33,984 nt of DNA from Kofleriaceae bacterium (GTDB lineage Bacteria > Myxococcota_A > Polyangia > Haliangiales > Haliangiaceae): assembly GCA_018058095.1 (NCBI GenBank), contig JAGPCO010000081.1, positions 1 to 33,984 on the forward strand, given 5' to 3'. Numbering within the stretch: position 1 is the first letter of the stretch; each line of letters begins with the position of its first letter. Below, one piece after another: positions 13,681 to 21,322 of this stretch. The notes beneath the pieces are model-generated. The model saw nothing but the letters and a program-made list of their open reading frames with translations, had not been told where the DNA came from and searched no databases. The position numbers and the translations under genes were made by a program.

Positions 13681-15618
13681 TCAGGGCGCCGGCGGGGCCG
13701 CGGGCGCCGGGCGTGGCGTGACCGCCGCGCCGGTCGGACACACCCCGACGGCGGCGTCGGGCTCGGCCCGGTCCTGGACGCGGGCGCCGAGGCGGGCCGC
13801 GCCGGCGGCGGCGAGGACGTCGAGGGTGGCGCTGACCCCGCGTGTGGTCAGCCGGGTCCGGATGAGCCCGCCCAGCGTGTCGGCGTCGGCCTTGCTCGGC
13901 GCCGCCACCGCCACCAGCCAGCTGGTGACCTCGGGGTGCTGCAGCATCACGAGGGCGACCTGGTCGACGATGAGCTCGCCGGCCCGGCTCAGGCCGCCGC
14001 GATCGAGGCTGACCCCGCGGTCGACCGCCAGCACGTCGCCGTCGAGGCGGGCCAGCTCGAGGCCACCCGCGTCGGGGCAGCCGTCGAAGTCGGTCACGCC
14101 GTTGATCGTCTCGGCCTGGCCCTGGCACTTGTCGGCGCTGTCGGGCACGCCGTCCTTGTCGTTGTCGAACTCGGGGCAGCCGTCGTCGTCCTCGAACCCG
14201 TCCTTGTCCTCGGTGCACACCGGGCACTTGTCGTCGGCGTCGGCGATGTTGTCGTTGTCCTGGTCGAGGTCGGGGCAGCCGTCCCAGTCCTCGAACCCAT
14301 CCTCGTCCTCGGCGTCGTTGGCGCAGGCGTCGACGTTGTCCATCTTGTTGTCGCCGTCGGTGTCGGCCTTGCCGAGCGGGCAGCCGTCGGTGGGCGCGGG
14401 CTGGGCGCCGTCCTCGGCGTCGTTGGGGCAGCGGTCGTCGAGGTCGCTCAGCTTGTCGCCGTCGTTGTCGAGCTCGGGGCAGCCATCGTCATCGTCGAAG
14501 CCGTCGATGTCCTCGGCCTCGTTCACGCACTTGTCCTCGCGGTCGTCGCGCCGGTCACCGTCGTTGTCGAGCTCGGGGCAGCCGTCCCGATCGTCGAAGC
14601 CGTCGGCGTCCTCGGCCGCGCTCGGGCACTTGTCGCGCGCGTTGGCCAGGCCGTCACCGTCGGAGTCGCGGCTGTCGGGCGCGTACCCGACCGACAGGAA
14701 CATGCGGGCGTCGGGCGAGCCCAGGCCCTCGAGCACGCCGGCGCCGCCGCCGGCGACCACCACCAGCGAGCGGCTGGCCGTGATGCGCAGCCCGCCGGTC
14801 ACCTCGAGCGGGCTCTGGTCGAGGCTGAACGAGGCCAGGCCAGCCCGGCCGAAGCTCTCGGCGATGAGGGCCAGGCGATCGGTGACGCGGTAGGCGGCGC
14901 CCACGCCCCACGCCCACTGCTGGCCCACCTCGGTGGCGTAGATCTCGCGCGGCTTGCGCAGGATGACGCCGAGGTTGCCACCGGCGGTGACCCGGCCGTC
15001 GGGGCTCGACCACTGCGCCGCGATCCGGCCACGGAAGGCAGGCAGGTCGTCGCCGAGGAAGTGCGACTGCCCCGAGCCCACGCTCGACGGCAGGGTCAGG
15101 CCGAGCGCGGCGGCCAGGCGGAACGTGCCGTCGGACAAGAGCGCGAACTTGCCCTCGACGCGGAGGTCGCCAAGGCCGCTGATCTGCAGCGGCTCCATGG
15201 CCGGTCCGGCGGTGGCCGGATCGAGCCCGTCGCCGCTCATGGTGAAGATGAGGGGCAGGGCCGCGCCGACCTGGAGCTTGTCGGTCACCCCGTACGAGCC
15301 CGACAGCTCGCCGGCCAGGACCGACTTGATGACCGCGGTCCGCTCACCCACGATCATGTCGTTCTCGTCGACGTTGTAGACGGTGAACGGGTTGGTCAGG
15401 AACGTGACCAGGGCGTCGAACCCGAGCTGGCCGGCCACGCTGACGTCGGCGTCCTCGACGGTGAAGAAGCTCTTGGGGCCGATGGCGTACTCGAAGTTCT
15501 GCACGTCGATCTTGGGATCGAACGGCGGCGCCTCCTGCGCGGCGGCCGGTCCGGCCAGCAGGGCAGGGAGCGTGCAGACCGAAAGCAGCGCGGCACCGAG
15601 GCCCCTCATGGACGGCAT
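13681..15618 (-). CDS. Outer membrane protein with TSP3 repeats and divergent OmpA-like end
   Basis: The 645-residue protein has a Sec signal peptide (1-28), a beta-barrel-like region rich in alternating strands (about 40-312), a thrombospondin type 3 calcium-binding stretch (318-516) with repeated DNDGD, DGFDDxDGCPE and DKCP units, and a C-terminal domain (517-625). In relatives the last part is an OmpA domain that binds peptidoglycan; here the spacing is OmpA-like but I cannot find the canonical NxxLSxxRA motif, so binding may be lost. A Pro/Ala-rich tail ends the protein. It lies 82 bases downstream of tonB. TACAAT seven bases before ATG 15618 suggests its own promoter. Confidence 0.87.
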   Translation of the reverse strand: MPSMRGLGAALLSVCTLPALLAGPAAAQEAPPFDPKIDVQNFEYAIGPKSFFTVEDADVSVAGQLGFDALVTFLTNPFTVYNVDENDMIVGERTAVIKSVLAGELSGSYGVTDKLQVGAALPLIFTMSGDGLDPATAGPAMEPLQISGLGDLRVEGKFALLSDGTFRLAAALGLTLPSSVGSGQSHFLGDDLPAFRGRIAAQWSSPDGRVTAGGNLGVILRKPREIYATEVGQQWAWGVGAAYRVTDRLALIAESFGRAGLASFSLDQSPLEVTGGLRITASRSLVVVAGGGAGVLEGLGSPDARMFLSVGYAPDSRDSDGDGLANARDKCPSAAEDADGFDDRDGCPELDNDGDRRDDREDKCVNEAEDIDGFDDDDGCPELDNDGDKLSDLDDRCPNDAEDGAQPAPTDGCPLGKADTDGDNKMDNVDACANDAEDEDGFEDWDGCPDLDQDNDNIADADDKCPVCTEDKDGFEDDDGCPEFDNDKDGVPDSADKCQGQAETINGVTDFDGCPDAGGLELARLDGDVLAVDRGVSLDRGGLSRAGELIVDQVALVMLQHPEVTSWLVAVAAPSKADADTLGGLIRTRLTTRGVSATLDVLAAAGAARLGARVQDRAEPDAAVGVCPTGAAVTPRPAPAAPPAP

Positions 15619-15625
15619 TACGAGA

Positions 15626-15631
15626 ATTGTA
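15626..15631 (-). promoter_or_regulatory. -10-like box TACAAT, leaderless OMP start
   Basis: TACAAT on the minus strand, seven bases, then ATG 15618. It separates this gene from the upstream tonB operon. No Shine-Dalgarno site is present. Confidence 0.5.
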
Positions 15632-15700
15632 CGCCGGGCGGCGCGGCCGCCGGTAGGGGGGCCGGAGGATTCGCGGCCGGAGCCGACGTCGCCGACCTGA

Positions 15701-16504
15701 TCACTCGGGCAGGGTGAAGGTGAACGTCCACACCTCGACCGACGCCACCGCCTGCCCGGCCGTGTCTCTGGCCGGGGTGAACTGCAGCCGCTGGGCCCGG
15801 CTCAGCGCCAGCTCGTCGAGGCCGTGGCCGAGCTTCGACAGCAGGGTGGCGCGGGACACCTTGCCCTCGGCGGTGATGAGCAGGCGGACCCGGATCTGGC
15901 CCTCGACGCCGAGGCGTTTGGCCTCGGCCGGGTAGTCGCGGCCGGCGTCGAAGTAGCCGTAGTCACCGGTCGGCTTGGCCCGGTCCTTGATCATCGCCAC
16001 CGACAGCGGCTGCGGCGCGCTGCCGGCGCCCGAGCCCTCACCGCTGCCGGTGCCGCCACCGCCGCCGCCCCGCCCCGTCGGCCCGCTCGGCCGGGGCCCG
16101 ACCGGGACCGGCATGCCACGGGCCGCTGGCGTGACGTCGGGCAGGCTGTACACCGGGGCGCCCCCGGGCGGCCCCTGGGGCGGCGTGGGCGGAGGTGGTT
16201 CGGTCGGGGCCGGGGTGGGTGCGCTCGGGCGGGCCGCCGGGGTCGGGCGGACCCGTGCCTCGGGCATCGGTGGTGGTGGCGGCAGCGGCGCGGCCTGGGG
16301 TGGCTCTGGCGGCGTCACTGGTGGCGCCGGCGGCGGCGGATCGGGCGGGGGTTCGACATCGACCAGCTCCACCCGCGGAGTCGGCGGTGGTGGCGGCTCG
16401 TGGCCGACCACGCTCAGCACGTCGATCAGCACCAGCAGCAGCACGTGGACCGCGATCGCGCCGAGCGCGACGATCTCGGGCGCGGGCTGGCGGCGCTCGA
16501 TCAC
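15701..16504 (-). CDS. tonB: TonB energy-transducing protein
   Basis: The 267-residue protein has a single N-terminal membrane anchor (about 11-33), a long Pro-rich periplasmic spacer (about 36-115), a Gly-rich hinge (about 144-160) and a TonB C-terminal domain (about 170-267; DYPAEAKRLGVEGQIRVRLLI, then LQFTPAR). TonB couples the proton motive force from ExbBD to outer membrane receptors. The GTG start overlaps the exbD stop (GTGA). No TonB-dependent receptor is visible in the window; the nearest outer membrane protein (13681-15618) has no plug domain. Confidence 0.92.
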   Translation of the reverse strand: MIERRQPAPEIVALGAIAVHVLLLVLIDVLSVVGHEPPPPPTPRVELVDVEPPPDPPPPAPPVTPPEPPQAAPLPPPPPMPEARVRPTPAARPSAPTPAPTEPPPPTPPQGPPGGAPVYSLPDVTPAARGMPVPVGPRPSGPTGRGGGGGGTGSGEGSGAGSAPQPLSVAMIKDRAKPTGDYGYFDAGRDYPAEAKRLGVEGQIRVRLLITAEGKVSRATLLSKLGHGLDELALSRAQRLQFTPARDTAGQAVASVEVWTFTFTLPE

Positions 16505-16920
16505 GGCCCGTCGAGGGGGAGGTTCTCGAGGGCGATGGGCACCTCGGCGCGCTTGGCCAGGTCGATGGCGCGCATCACGCCGGCGTAGGCGGCCGCCCGA
16601 TCGCCGGCGATGACCGCCTTGGCCTTGGGCATGGCCGCGGCCAGGGCCTTGATCTGGGCGATGGCGGCGGCGTCATCGGTGACCGGCTGGTCGTTGACGT
16701 AGACCGAGCCGTCGGCCTTGACGCTGAGCCGGAGCGCGATCGGCACCGGGCCGCCGGTCGCGGCCTTGGGCAGGTCGGCCTCGACGCCGCGGGCGACGAT
16801 CATCTTGGCGGTGACCATGAAGATGATGAGGAGCACCAGCACGACGTCGACGAACGGGGTGACGTTGATCTCGGTGATGGCCCCGCCATCGTCGTCCTGG
16901 TACAGGCTGCCGCCGGCCAT
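16501..16920 (-). CDS. exbD: ExbD/TolR biopolymer transport protein
   Basis: The 139-residue protein has one membrane helix (about 22-40) with the proton-relay Asp25 in INVTPFVDVVLVLLIIFMV, then a periplasmic domain ending in VPIALENL. It forms the ExbB-ExbD proton channel that drives TonB. ATG 16920 overlaps the exbB stop by one base (TGATG); the stop overlaps the tonB GTG. The frame stays open far upstream, but homology and coupling fix the start. TolR is an alternative, but the adjoining tonB favours ExbD. Confidence 0.92.
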   Translation of the reverse strand: MAGGSLYQDDDGGAITEINVTPFVDVVLVLLIIFMVTAKMIVARGVEADLPKAATGGPVPIALRLSVKADGSVYVNDQPVTDDAAAIAQIKALAAAMPKAKAVIAGDRAAAYAGVMRAIDLAKRAEVPIALENLPLDGP

Positions 16921-17573
16921 CAGGCAGCTCCGGCCGGCTTGGCCGCAGCCGCCCGCCCGTGGATCTCGGCCAGCACCGCGTGGGCGCACTCGTCGGCGCC
17001 GGTCAGCGCGACCTTGAGCCGGCGGTTGAAGTAGTTGAAGGCGATGACCGCCGGCACGGCGACCAGCAGGCCGATCGCCGTCGCCACCAGGGCCTCGGCG
17101 ATGCCGGCCATGACCTGGGCCTCGCTCTCGGCGGTCTTGGCCTTGAGGTCGTCGAACGCCTTGATGACCCCGAGCACCGTGCCGAACAGGCCGATGAAGG
17201 GGACGTTGTTGCCGAGCGTGCCGAGGATGATGAGGTTGCGCTCGCCGGCTCGGCGCCAGCGCGCCCGCTCGCCGTGCATGGCCTCGGCCACCGCCTCGGC
17301 GCCGCGCGCCTCGTGCTCGAGGCCACGCAGGGCGACCTGGACCGCCACCGAGGGCGAGTCCTGGTGCTTCTTGACCAGGTGGGCCAGCTCGCCGCGCTCG
17401 AACGCGCCGCGCAGCTCGCGCCGGAACGCCTCGGTGTCGGCGTCGCGCTGGCGGAACCACACGCCGCGGTCGATCATCACGGCGATCGATCCGATCGACA
17501 GCACGACCAGGAGCCACAGCACCCATTCGGCACCGAGCAACGCGAAGCGGAGAAAGAAGTCGGTCAGGTCCAT
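16920..17573 (-). CDS. exbB: ExbB/TolQ (MotA/TolQ/ExbB) proton channel protein
   Basis: The 217-residue protein has three predicted membrane segments (about 10-32, 113-137 and 158-180). The conserved block NNVPFIGLFGTVLGVIKAF (119-137) and the later VATAIGLLVAVPAVIAFNYF segment identify the MotA/TolQ/ExbB family. It forms the pentameric proton channel with ExbD. The start is six bases after the truD stop, and its own stop overlaps exbD, so all four genes truD-exbB-exbD-tonB are probably on one transcript. Confidence 0.92.
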   Translation of the reverse strand: MDLTDFFLRFALLGAEWVLWLLVVLSIGSIAVMIDRGVWFRQRDADTEAFRRELRGAFERGELAHLVKKHQDSPSVAVQVALRGLEHEARGAEAVAEAMHGERARWRRAGERNLIILGTLGNNVPFIGLFGTVLGVIKAFDDLKAKTAESEAQVMAGIAEALVATAIGLLVAVPAVIAFNYFNRRLKVALTGADECAHAVLAEIHGRAAAAKPAGAA

Positions 17574-17579
17574 GGCGGG

Positions 17580-18701
17580 CTACTCGCTCGGGTCGGTCGG
17601 GTCGGTCGGGTCGGTCGGGTCGGGGGCGGTGTCGGTCGGGTCGGCGGGCCCGGGGCTGTCCTTCATCACCTCGCGCAGGAGGGTGGTGGCGTAGGCCCCG
17701 GCCGGGAGAGTGAAGCACAGCTCGAGCGCATCGGCATCGATCGAACGGACCGTCGCGTCGGTGACCGCCACGGTGGCGTCGCGTCGCGTCCCTTCCGCCA
17801 GGCGGGCAACCCTGGCGAAGGAGCCGCGGTCCAACCCCGCGGCCGCGAGCACCACGTCCTCGTCGGCCGCGGCCGGCGACCCGGGGGGTGGCGCCCGCAT
17901 GTGTGCGCCGAACATCGGCCCGGTCAGGACCACCTCGCCGCGCAGGAGGCGTTCGCTGTCGGTCGCCGGGTCCTCGCACACGAACAGGCCACCGCCGACC
18001 TTGTGCAGCACGTCGCCGGCCAGCGCGGTGGCGAGCCGCCCGGCGCTGAGGCGCGCGGCCAGCCAGGTGTTGAACAGCTCCGACTGCAGCGCCGACAGCA
18101 TCAGGCGGTCGTGCCGGCCGTCGCGCCGGCCGCGCCCGGCTGGCGCCCCGTCGGCGCTGGTCCCGGCCAGGAGGGCGCGCCCACGCGCGGCGTTGTCGCC
18201 GGCGGCGCCGAAGCGCTGCTCCCCGTAGTAGTTGGGGATGCCAGGCGGAGTGGTGAGCACCGCGAGGATGGCCTCGGCCCGGGCGGCGCCGTCGCTGCCG
18301 ACGCCGCGCAGCACCAGCGTGAAGCGGTTGCCGCGCAGGTGGCCGGTGCGCAGCTTGTGGCCATGGCGCAGCGCCGCCAGCACGGTCACGTCCGGCAGCG
18401 CCAGCGCCAGGACCTGCTCGGGCGCGACCGGCGGCGGCAGGCTGATCCATTGCCGGGTCACGGCGTGCCGGTCCTTCATGCCGGCCACGCCGACGTCGCG
18501 GTCGCGCACCCCGAGCGCCCGGGCCACCGCCCCGACCATGGCCGGCGTGGTGAGGCCACGTTTCTCGACGTGGGCGAACACGTGTTCCCCCTGACCGGTG
18601 GTCGGGTAGGCCGGGATCTCGTGGACGACGAAGTCCTCGGGCTGCTGGCGGAAGCGGCCGCCGACGCCGGGCAGGTCCGCGGTGCGCAAGGGGAGGGGCA
18701 T
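17580..18701 (-). CDS. truD: tRNA pseudouridine(13) synthase TruD
   Basis: The 373-residue protein is TruD, which makes pseudouridine 13 in tRNA-Glu. The catalytic Asp77 is in GMKDRHAVTRQ; GNRFTLVLRG and IPNYYGEQRFG follow, as in the family. ATG 18701 is chosen because homology starts there (PEDFVVHEIP at 21-30); the frame is open much further upstream, but that overlaps the divergent chaN gene. The C-terminus ends in an unusual Asp-Pro-Thr repeat tail encoded by a 9-bp tandem repeat. The gene is first in the exbB-exbD-tonB operon, an unexpected partner for tRNA modification. Confidence 0.9.
   Translation of the reverse strand: MPLPLRTADLPGVGGRFRQQPEDFVVHEIPAYPTTGQGEHVFAHVEKRGLTTPAMVGAVARALGVRDRDVGVAGMKDRHAVTRQWISLPPPVAPEQVLALALPDVTVLAALRHGHKLRTGHLRGNRFTLVLRGVGSDGAARAEAILAVLTTPPGIPNYYGEQRFGAAGDNAARGRALLAGTSADGAPAGRGRRDGRHDRLMLSALQSELFNTWLAARLSAGRLATALAGDVLHKVGGGLFVCEDPATDSERLLRGEVVLTGPMFGAHMRAPPPGSPAAADEDVVLAAAGLDRGSFARVARLAEGTRRDATVAVTDATVRSIDADALELCFTLPAGAYATTLLREVMKDSPGPADPTDTAPDPTDPTDPTDPSE
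17592..17621. repeat. 9-bp tandem repeat in truD 3' end
   Basis: Three perfect copies of GGTCGGGTC (17595-17621; GACCCGACC on the coding strand) encode Asp-Pro-Thr units at the TruD C-terminus. A degenerate copy lies at about 17631-17642. The unit is in frame, so copy-number changes would only lengthen or shorten the tail. Confidence 0.85.
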
Positions 18702-18878
18702 GCGCGGGGACTGTGCCACGTGCCGGCCGGTGGTTAGGGCCCGCGCAGGGACAAGTCGATCGGAGTCGCGAACGAGCCGCCCCGCGGGCAAGGCGCGACG
18801 AGGGTGCAGACCGGCCCGGCGATACGTGACCGAGGGGCAACGCCGCCCCCGGGGATGGATCGATCGCGAGAACGCCCT

Positions 18879-18884
18879 TACCAT
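18879..18884 (+). promoter_or_regulatory. -10-like box TACCAT, leaderless chaN-like start
   Basis: TACCAT, six bases, then ATG 18891; no Shine-Dalgarno site. The rest of the 189-bp gap to the divergent truD start shows no other clear site. Confidence 0.5.
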
Positions 18885-18890
18885 GGCGGC

Positions 18891-19991
18891 ATGGCCAAGC
18901 CGCTCCGTCGCGTCCGAGCTCGCCCGCGGGCCGTGGTCCTGGCCCTGGTCGCGGGCGCTTGTGGTGGCCGCTACGGCGAGGCGCGGCGGCCGGCCGGGGC
19001 CGTCGGCGTCGAGGCCGCCGGCTTGCCGTATGCGTTCGTCGAGGCCCGGACCGGGCGTGAACTGCCAGCGGACGCGGCGCTGGCTCGCCTCGGCGCCGCG
19101 CGCGTGTTGTGTGTCGGGGAGGAGCACTCCAACCCGCACCACCACTGGGCCCAGCTCGAGGTGGTGCGGCTGGTGGTGACGCCGACCGCGCCGGCCCGGC
19201 AGTGGGCGCTCGGGATGGAGATGTTCCAGCGCCCGTTCCAGGGCGTGCTCGATGACTTCGCGGCCGGCCGGATCGACGAGCCGACCCTGCTGTCGCGCGC
19301 CGGCTGGGCCGAGCGGTGGGGCTTCGACTTCGGCCTGTACCGGCCGATCATCCGCCGCGCGGTCGACGCGCCGGCGGCGCTGGTCGCGCTCAACCCGGCC
19401 AAGGAGCTGGTCAAGAAGGTCTCGCGCCAGGGCCTGGCCGCGCTGACCGAGGCGGAGCGGGCCCAGCTGCCCGAGCTCCGGCTCGACGACGCCGCTCACC
19501 GCGCCTGGTGGGACGAGATCATGGCGGAGATGGGCCAGGCCCACGGCCATGGCAAGGCGGCTCCAGCCCCGGCGCCGACGCCGGAGCCGGAGCCGCAGCC
19601 GGCGGGCCAGGCCCCGACCGCGCTGCCACCGGGCCATCCGCCGGTGCCACCCAGCAACTCGGCCGCGGACCAGGCGGCCGAGCTGGCGGCCGAGGCCGAC
19701 GCGCAGCAGCGCATGTACAGCGTGCAGGTCCTGTGGGACGAGTCGATGGCCGACGGCGCGGCCCGGTTCGTCGCCGGCGGGCCGACCCGGCACATGGTCA
19801 TCCTCGCCGGCAACGGCCACTGCCACGACGCCGGCGTCATCACCCGGCTGCGGCGGCGCGGCGTCGGCGACGCCCTGTCGATCCTGCCGCTGGTGGACGA
19901 CGGCGAGAACGTCGCGGCCGAGCTGGCGCGGCCGCGCAACGACCTGCTCCTGGTGATGCGGCGGCCAGCGCCGGCCGCGCCGCAGGACTAG
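18891..19991 (+). CDS. ChaN-family putative lipoprotein
   Basis: The 366-residue protein starts with a short signal peptide and lipobox AGAC (Cys24), then the ChaN/DUF399 domain. The signature GEEHSNPHHHWAQ (76-88) is followed by GMEMFQRPFQGVLDDF and, near the end, VILAGNGHCHDAG. ChaN from Campylobacter is an iron-regulated haem-binding lipoprotein; the fold also resembles Tiki/TraB-type proteins. A Pro-rich insertion (about 225-258) separates the two halves, which is unusual. ATG 18891 is chosen from the TACCAT box and the signal peptide. The TAG stop (19989-19991) falls in the end of a REP-like element. Nearness to tonB is compatible with iron/haem uptake but is not proof. Confidence 0.83.
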   Translation: MAKPLRRVRARPRAVVLALVAGACGGRYGEARRPAGAVGVEAAGLPYAFVEARTGRELPADAALARLGAARVLCVGEEHSNPHHHWAQLEVVRLVVTPTAPARQWALGMEMFQRPFQGVLDDFAAGRIDEPTLLSRAGWAERWGFDFGLYRPIIRRAVDAPAALVALNPAKELVKKVSRQGLAALTEAERAQLPELRLDDAAHRAWWDEIMAEMGQAHGHGKAAPAPAPTPEPEPQPAGQAPTALPPGHPPVPPSNSAADQAAELAAEADAQQRMYSVQVLWDESMADGAARFVAGGPTRHMVILAGNGHCHDAGVITRLRRRGVGDALSILPLVDDGENVAAELARPRNDLLLVMRRPAPAAPQD

Positions 19992-20103
19992 CAGGATGCT
20001 GAAGCAGCATCCTGCGGGTCATTCTGATCTCGCAGCCTGCTGAAACCACGGAGCCCGTCCCGTCGGCAAATGCCGCCGGCACGGGACTTTCAGCAGCCTG
20101 CTA
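19988..20103. repeat. REP/MITE-like element between convergent genes
   Basis: The ends CTAGCAGGATGCTGAA (19988-20003) and TTCAGCAGCCTGCTAG (20088-20103) are inverted repeats with one mismatch. Nested inside are an 11-bp perfect hairpin (19991-20001 with 20005-20015), the pair CTGCTGAAA/TTTCAGCAG (20037-20045 with 20088-20096, overlapping the outer arm) and GTCCCGT/ACGGGAC (20057-20063 with 20081-20087). The 5' arm matches the palindrome at 423-447. Both flanking genes stop at TAG codons contributed by the element's ends. Confidence 0.75.
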
Positions 20104-21141
20104 GTTGGCCGCGCGCTTGCCGCCGGCCTTGGCCCGGTACTCGGCCAGGCCTTGCTCGATCTTGGCGAAGATGGCCGGGTAGGTCGACTTCATCGACGCC
20201 CGCACGCCGGCGGTGGCGGTCTCGAACGCGGCCCGCTCGGCCGGGGTGAGGGTGTGCAGCGTCACCTTGGCCGACTCGATGACCTTGACCAGCTTGGGGT
20301 TCATGTTGCGGATGGCGGTGCGGCCCTTGCGGGTGAGGGCGCGGCCCTCGTCGATCAGGACCGCCTGCAGGTCGGCCGGGAGCTTGTCGAACCATGCCTT
20401 GTTGAAGGCGATGGCCGCCGGCTGGTAGATGTGGGCCGACAGGGTCAGGTGCGAGATCTGGGTGTGCCAGCCGGCGGCGATGGCGAACAGCAGCGCCTGA
20501 TCGAAGCCATCGACCGCGCTGGTCTTGAGCGCGGTCGACACCTCGGTGGTGGGGATGGCCGAGGCGGCGGCGCCGAGCGCCTTCCACATCTGGATGTGGA
20601 CGTCGGCCTCCTGCGACCGGACCTTGCGCCCGCGCAGATCGGCCGGGGTCTTGACCGCGCCCCAGCGCGCGCCGAAGTGGCGAAAGCCATTCTCGCTCCA
20701 GAACCCGAACACCATGCCCTTGGCGCGGAACGCCGCGTCGACGTGGTCGGTCAGGAACTTGTCGAGGACGTAGTCGGCCTCCTGCGCGTTGCGGAACAGG
20801 AACGGGCTCTCGATGGCCTCGAGCTCGCGGACCAGGGTCGCCAGCGAGCCGGTCGACACGCCGACGCCCTGGATCTGGCCCCGGGCCAGCATGCGCACGC
20901 TCTCGTTCTCGTCGCCGAGGGCGCCGCCGAGGAAGACGTTGACCTGGATGCGGCCACGGCTCTTGGTCTCGACGTTGGTCTTGAACTCCTTGAGCAGGTT
21001 GGCCCACGGCGTCTTGACCGGCGCCACCGTCGCCAGCTTGAGGACGATCTTGTCGTCGGCCGTGGCCGGGGCGGGCCCGGCCAGAAGGCCCAGGAGCACG
21101 AGCGAACCGGCCAGAAACACGCGTCTATTGATGCTGGTCAT
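20101..21141 (-). CDS. dctP: TRAP transporter solute-binding receptor (DctP type)
   Basis: The 346-residue protein has a signal peptide with a twin-arginine-like NRRVFLAG motif (5-12) and a DctP domain: LKLATVAPVKTPWANLLKEF, a Gly-rich VFLGGALGDENE block, IESPFLFRN and the LRGRKVRSQEADVHIQMWKALGA region with the conserved carboxylate-binding Arg. TRAP receptors bind organic acids in the periplasm; the substrate cannot be read from the sequence. GGAGGG (21154-21149) seven bases before ATG 21141 decides the start over an upstream in-frame ATG. TACGTT at 21170-21165 is a possible -10. The membrane subunits (22822-25184) are on the other strand beyond a phosphatase gene. Confidence 0.9.
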   Translation of the reverse strand: MTSINRRVFLAGSLVLLGLLAGPAPATADDKIVLKLATVAPVKTPWANLLKEFKTNVETKSRGRIQVNVFLGGALGDENESVRMLARGQIQGVGVSTGSLATLVRELEAIESPFLFRNAQEADYVLDKFLTDHVDAAFRAKGMVFGFWSENGFRHFGARWGAVKTPADLRGRKVRSQEADVHIQMWKALGAAASAIPTTEVSTALKTSAVDGFDQALLFAIAAGWHTQISHLTLSAHIYQPAAIAFNKAWFDKLPADLQAVLIDEGRALTRKGRTAIRNMNPKLVKVIESAKVTLHTLTPAERAAFETATAGVRASMKSTYPAIFAKIEQGLAEYRAKAGGKRAAN

Positions 21142-21164
21142 GCGGGGGCCCTCCACGGCCGGCG

Positions 21165-21170
21165 AACGTA
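21165..21170 (-). promoter_or_regulatory. -10-like box TACGTT upstream of dctP
   Basis: TACGTT lies 23 bases before ATG 21141, leaving room for a short leader that carries GGAGGG. This contrasts with the leaderless arrangement elsewhere in the window. Confidence 0.35.
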
Positions 21171-21322
21171 GTGCCGGAGCCGAGCCGGCGTCAATGCGTC
21201 GGTTTCGACGTCGGCCCCCCGCCAGGATTCACCCGGCAAAACGCAGGGTGGGCCACTTCGATCGGCCGCATCCCTTGCGAGCGGGCCGATAAGCGAGCGA
21301 GAATCTTCGAGGTTTCGAGCGT

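Noticed and set aside
13672-15717. 681-codon open frame on the plus strand
   Set aside because: Antisense to the TSP3-repeat outer membrane protein; its repetitive Val/Gly/Ala pattern reflects the repeats on the other strand.
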